From Flavobacteriales bacterium (GTDB lineage Bacteria > Bacteroidota > Bacteroidia > Flavobacteriales_G > Salibacteraceae): DNA of 64,000 bases. Below are positions 33,864-43,868 of this stretch, one piece after another. The DNA is taken from positions 62,001-126,000 of the forward strand of contig DNTB01000069.1 in assembly GCA_003499525.1 (NCBI GenBank), written 5' to 3'. The first letter of the stretch is position 1. Every line of letters begins with the position of its first letter. The notes beneath the pieces were generated by a model that was not told where the DNA came from, searched no databases, and saw only the letters and a program-made list of their open reading frames with translations. The position numbers were made by a program, and so were the translations under genes.

Positions 33864-34739
33864 ATGCTCGAAAGATTCATTGATTTTCTCACATCGGAAA
33901 AAAGATATTCCGAACATACCATTAGGGCGTATCGCTCTGATTTAGATCAATTTTTTTCTTTTTTAGATTTTGATGACGAGATGGACTCTTATTCAAATAT
34001 CAAAGCTTCGGATATCAAGGAATGGATTGTAGAAATGGTCAATCTTGGGATTTCGAGCAGAACAGTAAATCGGAAGATATCATCTGTCAAATCGTTCTTT
34101 CGGTTTTTAATGAGGGGCGGAACATTGAATAATGATCCAACAGAACAAATTGTAAGTCCTAAAATGACAAAGAATTTGCCTGATTTCGTGAGTGAAAAAG
34201 ACATGGAGATTCTGGAAAATTCCAATCTATTCGGAAATGATTTCGAAGGCATACGGGATAAATTAATTATCGAAATTTTTTATCAAACAGGAATGAGAGT
34301 ATCAGAAGTGGTTGCACTCAAACGGAATCAGTTTGTTGGTAGTCCCAATTCGATAAAAATCCTTGGAAAAAGAAATAAAGAAAGATTAATCCCGATTAAT
34401 GTTTCGCTTCTGAATCTGATAAATGATTACCTAAAAGAAAGGGAAAAGCTGGGATCGCAAGCCGAAGAACTTTTCATTACAACAAACGGTAAACCGATGT
34501 ATTCAAGATTGATGTACAGCGTTGTAAATAATTTCCTGACCAAAGTAACTACCGTATCAAAGAGAAGTCCTCATACATTAAGACATACATTTGCCACTCA
34601 TATGCTAAACAGAGGTGCTGATTTAAATACCATTAAGGAGCTTTTGGGGCATTCAAGCCTGGCAGCTACAGAGGTCTATACTCACAACTCATTTGAACAA
34701 CTTAAATTAATTCACAAACAGGCTCATCCGCGAGCTTAA
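33864..34739 (+). CDS. xerC: XerC/XerD-type tyrosine recombinase
   Basis: 291 aa from the ATG at 33864 (MLERFIDFLTSEKRYSEHTIRAYRSDL). A GTG 13 codons upstream falls inside the rpsU terminator and is rejected. N-terminal SAM-like core-binding domain about 1-85; catalytic domain with Arg in TGMRVSEVVAL, Lys in ILGKRNKERLIP, H-x-x-R in SPHTLRHTFATHML, His in LLGHSSLAATEVY and the Tyr nucleophile in EVYTHNS. Size and full residue set fit the chromosome dimer resolvases XerC/XerD that act at dif. Which of the two paralogues it is cannot be decided here. Lies between rpsU and hpf. Confidence 0.9.
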   Translation: MLERFIDFLTSEKRYSEHTIRAYRSDLDQFFSFLDFDDEMDSYSNIKASDIKEWIVEMVNLGISSRTVNRKISSVKSFFRFLMRGGTLNNDPTEQIVSPKMTKNLPDFVSEKDMEILENSNLFGNDFEGIRDKLIIEIFYQTGMRVSEVVALKRNQFVGSPNSIKILGKRNKERLIPINVSLLNLINDYLKEREKLGSQAEELFITTNGKPMYSRLMYSVVNNFLTKVTTVSKRSPHTLRHTFATHMLNRGADLNTIKELLGHSSLAATEVYTHNSFEQLKLIHKQAHPRA

Positions 34740-34750
34740 ATCATTTTTCT

Positions 34751-35050
34751 ATGAAACTTGATATTCAATCCATACGATTCGATGCAGATCAAAAACTGAT
34801 CGACCACATCGAAAAGAAAGCATCTAAACTGGATAAGTATTTCGATAACATCATTTCGGGTCAGGTATTTCTCAAATTAGAGAAGTCAGAAGACCGTATG
34901 AATAAGAATGTGGAAATACGTTTGGAAGTTCCGGGTAACGATTTATTCGCGAGTAAAAGAGCCAGCACGTTTGAGGAAGCTTCAGATGAGGCCATAGATG
35001 CACTTACTAGGCAAGTGAAAAAATTAAAAGAAAAACTTAAAAGCAAGTAG
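34751..35050 (+). CDS. hpf: Ribosome hibernation promoting factor (HPF/RaiA family)
   Basis: 99 aa, short form without the C-terminal dimerisation domain. KLDIQSIRFDADQKLIDHIEKKASKLDKYFDNI, ENVEIRLEVPGNDLFASKRASTF-like strand and SDEAIDALTRQVKKLKEKLKSK match the beta-alpha-beta-beta-beta-alpha fold that occupies the 30S decoding site in stationary phase. 11 nt after the recombinase; the tRNA-tuf promoter starts 41 nt after its stop. Confidence 0.92.
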   Translation: MKLDIQSIRFDADQKLIDHIEKKASKLDKYFDNIISGQVFLKLEKSEDRMNKNVEIRLEVPGNDLFASKRASTFEEASDEAIDALTRQVKKLKEKLKSK

Positions 35051-35090
35051 GGACGCCTGATTCAGAGAAAACTAAAATTGCATTACAACC

Positions 35091-35121
35091 TTTGTTAATG
35101 ATCAATAGTTTTCTACATTTG
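35091..35121 (+). promoter_or_regulatory. Promoter of the tRNA-tuf-secE-nusG-rpl operon (Bacteroidota consensus)
   Basis: TTTG at 35091-35094, exactly 19 nt, TACATTTG at 35114-35121. A perfect consensus match, 48 nt before the first tRNA. The leader contains CCTTTTTTTAAAGG, a small imperfect palindrome. Confidence 0.85.
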
Positions 35122-35168
35122 CAGTCCTTTTTTTAAAGGTAGCAATTTTTGTGCCTAAAAATAGGATT

Positions 35169-35242
35169 GCCAATGTAGCTCAGTTGGCTAGAGCAGCTGA
35201 TTTGTAATCAGCCGGTCGTGGGTTCGAGTCCCTCCATTGGCT
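35169..35242 (+). tRNA. tRNA-Thr (UGU)
   Basis: 74-nt cloverleaf. Acceptor GCCAATG pairs with CATTGGC and is followed by discriminator T. Anticodon loop TTTGTAA gives anticodon TGT. T arm is GGTTCGAGTCC. CCA is not encoded. First of four clustered tRNAs. Confidence 0.95.
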
Positions 35243-35269
35243 CTTGTTCTTTAACGTATTGAAATGTTT

Positions 35270-35352
35270 GGGGAGATACCAAAGTGGCCAACTGGGGCAG
35301 ACTGTAAATCTGTTGTCTTTCGACTTCGGAGGTTCGAATCCTCCTCTCCCCA
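35270..35352 (+). tRNA. tRNA-Tyr (GUA)
   Basis: 83-nt class II tRNA with a long variable arm. Acceptor GGGGAGA pairs with TCTCCCC, discriminator A. Anticodon loop CTGTAAA gives GTA. The variable arm (GTCTTTCGACTTC region) is typical of bacterial tRNA-Tyr. CCA not encoded. Confidence 0.95.
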
Positions 35353-35365
35353 CATAAAAATAAAA

Positions 35366-35438
35366 GCGGGAGTAGCTCAGTTGGTAGAGCATCAGCCTTC
35401 CAAGCTGAGGGTCGCGGGTTCGAGTCTCGTCTCCCGCT
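35366..35438 (+). tRNA. tRNA-Gly (UCC)
   Basis: 73 nt. Acceptor GCGGGAG pairs with CTCCCGC, discriminator T. Anticodon loop CTTCCAA gives TCC. D arm AGCTCAGTTGGTAGAGC is standard. CCA not encoded. Confidence 0.95.
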
Positions 35439-35517
35439 CAAAATTGGAGCCGTTAGGGTAGAACAGCAGCCAGGCTCTGTTGATGAGCAATTGGTTATTG
35501 CCCCAAACGGAAATATT

Positions 35518-35589
<72 letters not shown>

Positions 35590-35650
35590 CAATTTTAAGA
35601 AGAATAGTTGAAACCTAAATTTTTGAAAAAGTAAATTAAACACGAAGACT

Positions 35651-36838
35651 ATGGCAAAGGAAACTTTTGATCGTTCGAAGCCACACGTAAACATTGGAAC
35701 TATCGGACACGTGGATCATGGAAAGACTACCTTGACAGCTGCAATTACTAAAGTATTGGCTGAAAAGGGATGGTCAGAGATACGCGAATTTGATAGTATT
35801 GATAATGCCCCAGAGGAAAAGGAAAGGGGAATCACGATCAATACAGCGCATGTTGAATATCAAACTGAAAACCGTCACTACGCTCATGTTGATTGTCCGG
35901 GACACGCGGATTATGTGAAGAACATGATTACGGGCGCGGCTCAAATGGATGGAGCTATCCTGGTCGTAGCGGCAACAGATGGACCAATGCCACAAACTCG
36001 TGAGCATATTCTGCTCGCCCGACAGGTAAACGTTCCTGCTATCGTTGTCTTTATGAATAAAGTAGATTTGGTGGATGACGAAGAGCTTTTGGAACTGGTA
36101 GAAATGGAAATCAGAGAGCTTCTGTCTTTTTATGATTTTGACGGTGATGAGGTTCCAATTATTCAAGGTTCAGCTTTAGGTGCATTGAACGGTGAGGCTT
36201 CCTGGGTAGAGAAGGTTGTTGAGCTAATGGATGCGGTAGATAGCCATATTCCACTTCCTCCAAGGGATACAGATAAAGACTTTCTAATGCCTGTAGAGGA
36301 TGTATTCTCTATTACTGGGCGTGGAACAGTGGCTACCGGAAGAATTGAATCAGGAATTATAAACTCTGGCGAAGAGGTCGATATTCTTGGAATGGGAGCT
36401 GAAAAACTCAAGTCTACAGTTACTGGAGTTGAAATGTTCCGAAAAATTCTGGATAGAGGAGAAGCTGGAGACAACGTTGGACTGTTGCTTAGAGGAATAG
36501 ATAAGGACATGATCCGAAGAGGTATGGTAATAGCAAAACCAGGTTCTATTACACCTCATACGAAATTCAAAGCTGAGGTTTATATCCTTAAAAAAGAAGA
36601 AGGTGGACGACATACTCCTTTTCATAATAAGTACCGTCCTCAGTTTTATGTGAGAACAACGGATGTGACAGGAGAGATTGTTCTGGAAGAAGGAAGAGAA
36701 ATGGTAATGCCTGGAGATAACTTGACAATTACAGTAAATTTGATTGCCGAGGTTGCACTTAATACAGGGCTCAAATTCGCGATACGTGAAGGAGGGCGAA
36801 CTGTTGGTGCTGGTCAGGTTACAGAGATTATTGAATAA
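35651..36838 (+). CDS. tuf: Elongation factor Tu
   Basis: 395 aa. GTPase delivering aminoacyl-tRNA. G1 GHVDHGKTTLTAAI (about 18-31), switch I RGITINTAHVEY, G3 DCPGHADY, G4 FMNKVDLVDD, G5 SALGAL; domains 2 and 3 follow from about 210. Start MAKETFDRSKPHVNIG is standard. Placed between two sets of tRNA genes in one transcript with tRNA-Trp, secE and nusG. A strong hairpin follows the stop. Confidence 0.98.
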   Translation: MAKETFDRSKPHVNIGTIGHVDHGKTTLTAAITKVLAEKGWSEIREFDSIDNAPEEKERGITINTAHVEYQTENRHYAHVDCPGHADYVKNMITGAAQMDGAILVVAATDGPMPQTREHILLARQVNVPAIVVFMNKVDLVDDEELLELVEMEIRELLSFYDFDGDEVPIIQGSALGALNGEASWVEKVVELMDAVDSHIPLPPRDTDKDFLMPVEDVFSITGRGTVATGRIESGIINSGEEVDILGMGAEKLKSTVTGVEMFRKILDRGEAGDNVGLLLRGIDKDMIRRGMVIAKPGSITPHTKFKAEVYILKKEEGGRHTPFHNKYRPQFYVRTTDVTGEIVLEEGREMVMPGDNLTITVNLIAEVALNTGLKFAIREGGRTVGAGQVTEIIE

Positions 36839-36856
36839 AAGTTGATAAAATAAACT

Positions 36857-36894
36857 GCGTAAGGTATCCCGTCATTGATGGGATGCCTTTACGC
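36857..36894 (+). terminator. Strong hairpin between tuf and tRNA-Trp (partial terminator or processing site)
   Basis: Arms GCGTAAGGTATCCC (36857-36870) and GGGATGCCTTTACGC (36880-36894) pair with one bulged base and one G-U; loop of nine. No T-run follows, and tRNA-Trp starts 9 nt later. It is more likely an attenuator or an RNase cut site than a full terminator. Confidence 0.6.
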
Positions 36895-36902
36895 GTTATA
36901 AT

Positions 36903-36975
36903 ACGGGTGTAGCTCAATTGGTAGAGTAGTGGTCTCCAAAACCATTGGTTGTGGGTTCGAGTCCTACCACCCGTG
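36903..36975 (+). tRNA. tRNA-Trp (CCA)
   Basis: 73 nt. Acceptor ACGGGTG pairs with CACCCGT, discriminator G. Anticodon loop CTCCAAA gives CCA. Sits between tuf and secE, a common Bacteroidota arrangement; secE begins 18 nt downstream. Confidence 0.95.
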
Positions 36976-36992
36976 CAAAGAGGGTAAGTTCG

Positions 36993-37187
36993 ATGGATAA
37001 GATTAAAAAATACATTGTCGAATCGTACGACGAATTACGACACAAAGTAAGCTGGCCAGGTCTAAGGGAATTGCAAGGCAGTTCAGTATTGGTATTGATT
37101 ACCTCATTCATTTTAGCAGGATTAGTATATCTGATGGATGCCGCTTTCGGACAGATAATGCAGTTCCTGTATGATGCTATCTACTAA
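36993..37187 (+). CDS. secE: Preprotein translocase subunit SecE
   Basis: 64 aa single-TM form. DKIKKYIVESYDELRHKVSWPGLRELQGSSVLV is the conserved amphipathic helix with the SWP motif, followed by one TM helix (VLVLITSFILAGLVYLMDAAF). SecE clamps SecY. The start at 36993 is used because the frame upstream reads through the 3' half of tRNA-Trp. nusG follows after 13 nt. Confidence 0.94.
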   Translation: MDKIKKYIVESYDELRHKVSWPGLRELQGSSVLVLITSFILAGLVYLMDAAFGQIMQFLYDAIY

Positions 37188-37200
37188 CGAAAAGAGCAGT

Positions 37201-37758
37201 ATGGAGGAAAAAGTTCAGACGGAGAAAGCATGGTATGTTGTACGCGCCATAAGTGGAAAAGAGAAAAAAGTAAAGGAGTACATTGATTTGGAAATCAGTA
37301 GGTTGAATTTGCAGGACTACATCAGTCAGGTACTCATACCCACTGAAAAAGTATATCAGATCCGCAATGGAAAAAAGATTTCTAAAGAAAGGAACTTTTT
37401 CCCTGGATATGTACTTGTAGAGGCTGCACTAGTTGGAGAGATTCCACATATTATTCAGAATATCCCTAATGTAATCGGATTTTTAAGTGGAGTCAAAGGC
37501 GGAGACCCTCTTCCCATGCGTCAAAGCGAGGTGAACAGAATTTTAGGTAAAGTCGATGAACTTGCAGATACGGATGAAGAAGTAAACATTCCATACATTG
37601 TTGGAGAAACGGTCAAAGTAATTGATGGGCCGTTCAATAGTTTTAATGGAGTCATTGAGGAAATCAATGAAGAAAAGAAGAGATTAAAAGTCATGGTGAA
37701 GATCTTCGGGCGTAAGACCCCGCTGGAACTAAGCTATATGCAAGTAGAAAAGGAATAA
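37201..37758 (+). CDS. nusG: Transcription termination/antitermination factor NusG
   Basis: 185 aa. NGN domain starts with AWYVVRAISGKEKKVKEYI and includes RNFFPGYVLVEA; the C-terminal KOW domain has VGETVKVIDGPFNSFNGVIEEI. Couples RNA polymerase to ribosomes or Rho. The ATG at 37201 gives the normal N-terminus; two ATGs at 37171 and 37174 would overlap the end of secE by up to 17 nt and are less likely. Upstream of rplK in the usual order. Confidence 0.95.
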   Translation: MEEKVQTEKAWYVVRAISGKEKKVKEYIDLEISRLNLQDYISQVLIPTEKVYQIRNGKKISKERNFFPGYVLVEAALVGEIPHIIQNIPNVIGFLSGVKGGDPLPMRQSEVNRILGKVDELADTDEEVNIPYIVGETVKVIDGPFNSFNGVIEEINEEKKRLKVMVKIFGRKTPLELSYMQVEKE

Positions 37759-37771
37759 AAATATTTAAGAT

Positions 37772-37812
37772 TTTGGGTGATGCTGTTTAAACGCTTCCCT
37801 GTGTCACCCGAA
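37772..37812 (+). promoter_or_regulatory. Hairpin in the nusG-rplK gap
   Basis: TTTGGGTGA (37772-37780) pairs with TCACCCGAA (37804-37812) around a 23-nt loop, 21 nt before rplK. In E. coli the L11-L1 operon is repressed by L1 binding an mRNA site in this position; whether this stem imitates the L1 site on 23S rRNA is not established here. Confidence 0.4.
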
Positions 37813-37833
37813 GAGTAGATAATTTGAGTAAAT

Positions 37834-38256
37834 ATGGCAAAGGAAATCAGCGCACTGATTAAGTTGCAAATACGCGGAGGGGCTGCAAATCCGTCTCCAC
37901 CAGTTGGTCCGGCACTAGGTGCTAAAGGGGTCAATATCATGGAGTTCTGTAAGCAGTTCAATGCCCGTACTCAGGATAAGGCCGGCAAGGTACTTCCTGT
38001 GGTTATTACGGTTTTTGGCGATAAGTCTTTTGAATTTATTGTTAAAACACCGCCGGTTGCTGTTCAACTCAAAGAAGCAGCTAAATTGAAGTCCGGTTCA
38101 CCAGAACCGAACCGAAAAAAGGTTGCTACCGTGACACGTGATCAGGTCAAGGCTATTGCAGAGGACAAAATGCCTGACTTAAATTGCTTTACCGTTGAAT
38201 CGGCCATGAGAATGGTAGAAGGCACGGCAAGAAGTATGGGAATTCAGGTAAAATGA
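37834..38256 (+). CDS. rplK: 50S ribosomal protein L11
   Basis: 140 aa. IKLQIRGGAANPSPPVGPALGAKGVNIMEFCKQFN (proline-rich N-terminal domain) and the C-terminal rRNA-binding RDQVKAIAEDKMPDLNCFTVESAMRMVEGTARSMGI. Part of the GTPase centre with L10 and L7/L12. 7 nt before the rplA ATG. Confidence 0.97.
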   Translation: MAKEISALIKLQIRGGAANPSPPVGPALGAKGVNIMEFCKQFNARTQDKAGKVLPVVITVFGDKSFEFIVKTPPVAVQLKEAAKLKSGSPEPNRKKVATVTRDQVKAIAEDKMPDLNCFTVESAMRMVEGTARSMGIQVK

Positions 38257-38263
38257 CAATGTG

Positions 38264-38959
38264 ATGGCGAAATTAGGAAAGAAAAGAAAAGAACAACTGG
38301 CAAAAGTCGATGCTCAGAAATTGTATGGAATCGATGAGGCCTCCAGATTGGTTAAGGAAACCTCCGGGGCTAAGTTTGATGAAACAGTGGATATAGCAGT
38401 GCGATTGGGAGTGGACCCAAGAAAGAACAATCAAATGGTTCGGGGTACCGTTAAGCTTCCGCATGGTACGGGCAAAAATGTCAGAGTTCTTGTTATGTGT
38501 ACACCGGATAAAGAGGCAGAAGCCAAAGAAGCCGGTGCAGATTATGTTGGCCTTGACGAATACGTTGAAAAAATCAAGGGAGGCTGGACAGATATTGATG
38601 TTGTAATTACGATGCCTTCGGTAATGGGAAAAGTAGGTCAGCTGGGTCGAATTCTCGGTCCTCGCGGTCTAATGCCCAATCCGAAAACAGGTACGGTAAC
38701 TATGGATATTGGTAAAGCTGTGACTGATGTTAAAGCAGGTAAAATCGATTTCAGAACGGATAAGTTTGGAATCGTCCATGCTAACGTGGGTAAAGTTTCC
38801 TTTGACGACAACAAGATCACGGATAACGTGCATGAGTTGATCAGTACCTTACTGAAAATGAAACCTGCTTCGGCAAAAGGCACATACGTTAAAAGTATTG
38901 CCATGTCGAGCACTATGGGCCCAGGGATAAAGGTTGAACCTAAATCCGTTGGAGCATAA
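38264..38959 (+). CDS. rplA: 50S ribosomal protein L1
   Basis: 231 aa from ATG 38264; the GTG one codon earlier is not needed. FDETVDIAVRLGVDPRKNNQMVRGTVKLPHGTGK and MGKVGQLGRILGPRGLMPNPKTGTVT are the standard L1 signatures. Binds the L1 stalk of 23S rRNA and represses its own operon in many bacteria. Confidence 0.97.
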   Translation: MAKLGKKRKEQLAKVDAQKLYGIDEASRLVKETSGAKFDETVDIAVRLGVDPRKNNQMVRGTVKLPHGTGKNVRVLVMCTPDKEAEAKEAGADYVGLDEYVEKIKGGWTDIDVVITMPSVMGKVGQLGRILGPRGLMPNPKTGTVTMDIGKAVTDVKAGKIDFRTDKFGIVHANVGKVSFDDNKITDNVHELISTLLKMKPASAKGTYVKSIAMSSTMGPGIKVEPKSVGA

Positions 38960-38982
38960 CTATTAAATAACAACCTGAAAAA

Positions 38983-39507
38983 ATGACAAGAGAAGAAAAA
39001 AATCAGGTCATTGAGGACATCGCAGTAAATCTTCGAGATAATAATGTCATCTATTTGGCAGATGTTTCCGAGATGGACGCAGAGGCTTCCTCAAAGTTGA
39101 GAAGATTGTGCTTCAACAAGAACGTTTCGCTTAAGGTGGTAAAAAACACACTGTTGAAGAAAGCAATGGAACGTGTCGAAGGAAAAAACTTCGATGAGCT
39201 TTATCCTGTGTTGAAGGGCAATACATCTTTAATGATCTCGGAAGTTGCAAATGCACCGGCCAAGCTCATTAAAGAGTTCCGGAAGAAAGAAGAAAAGCCA
39301 TTGTTAAAAGGAGCTTATGTTGAAGAAGCGGTGTATATCGGAGAAGAATCTCTGGAATCACTTTCAGCACTGAAATCGAAAGAAGAGCTGATAGCCGATG
39401 TCATCCTACTTCTACAATCTCCAACAAAAACAGTTATTTCTCAGCTGCAATCAGCTGGAGGTAAATTGGCTGGAATACTTCAAACCCTTTCCGAGAAAGA
39501 ATCATAG
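38983..39507 (+). CDS. rplJ: 50S ribosomal protein L10
   Basis: 174 aa. VIYLADVSEMDAEASSKLRRLCFNKNVSLKVVKNTLLKKAM is the rRNA-binding domain; the C-terminal helix SPTKTVISQLQSAGGKLAGILQTLSEKE carries L7/L12 dimers. 39 nt before rplL. Confidence 0.97.
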   Translation: MTREEKNQVIEDIAVNLRDNNVIYLADVSEMDAEASSKLRRLCFNKNVSLKVVKNTLLKKAMERVEGKNFDELYPVLKGNTSLMISEVANAPAKLIKEFRKKEEKPLLKGAYVEEAVYIGEESLESLSALKSKEELIADVILLLQSPTKTVISQLQSAGGKLAGILQTLSEKES

Positions 39508-39546
39508 TTTAAATCAGATCATAAATTTTAATTAAAACAACTAGAA

Positions 39547-39927
39547 ATGGCGGATATTAAGGAATTTGCTGAGCAATTGGTAAATCTAACAGTAAAAGAG
39601 GTCAATGAGCTGGCCGATATTCTGAAAGAAGAGTACGGAATAGAACCTGCTGCAGCGGCAGTTGCTGTTGCCGGACCTGCACAAGGTGGTGGCGGAGAAG
39701 ATGCTGCTGAGGAACAAACAGAATTTGATGTGATCCTCAAAGCTGCAGGACCTAAGAAACTTCAGGTTGTTAAAGCGGTTAAGGAATTGACCGGTTTAGG
39801 ACTTAAAGAAGCTAAAGCCGTAGTTGATGCCGCTCCTGGCCCCGTTAAGGAAGGAGTCGCAAAAGACGAAGCAGAAGCACTTAAGACACAACTTGAAGAA
39901 GCTGGAGCAGAAGTTGAGCTTAAATAG
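39547..39927 (+). CDS. rplL: 50S ribosomal protein L7/L12
   Basis: 126 aa. N-terminal dimerisation domain (IKEFAEQLVNLTVKEVNELADIL), Ala/Gly-rich hinge (AAAAVAVAGPAQGGGGEDAAE) and the C-terminal factor-binding domain (FDVILKAAGPKKLQVVKAVKELTGLGLKEAKAVVDAAPG). ATG preceded by A-rich AAAACAACTAGAA. A perfect 12-bp hairpin lies between it and rpoB. Confidence 0.97.
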   Translation: MADIKEFAEQLVNLTVKEVNELADILKEEYGIEPAAAAVAVAGPAQGGGGEDAAEEQTEFDVILKAAGPKKLQVVKAVKELTGLGLKEAKAVVDAAPGPVKEGVAKDEAEALKTQLEEAGAEVELK

Positions 39928-39955
39928 CAGCTCTATTAAATACCTAAAAATGAGA

Positions 39956-39981
39956 GGTTTAGGCTCCACGGAGCCTAAACC
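39956..39981 (+). promoter_or_regulatory. Perfect 12-bp hairpin in the rplL-rpoB gap (attenuator or processing site)
   Basis: GGTTTAGGCTCC (39956-39967), AC, GGAGCCTAAACC (39970-39981); in RNA the loop would be about four bases. Followed by CTTTCGTG, not a T-run. It occupies the position of the E. coli rplL-rpoB attenuator and RNase III site, so a role in setting the ratio of ribosomal protein to polymerase subunits is likely but unproven. Confidence 0.7.
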
Positions 39982-40035
39982 CTTTCGTGTTTGTACTCAC
40001 ACCACCTCATCGTTTAATCCTCATTTGAACATTCA

Positions 40036-43848
<3,813 letters not shown>

Positions 43849-43868
43849 TCAAATCAAGAACGACAGTT

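Noticed and set aside
33825..34739. Tyrosine recombinase as evidence of a mobile element or integron
   Set aside because: Length, residue set and position between rpsU and hpf fit a housekeeping Xer protein; no att repeats, cargo genes or composition change are nearby.
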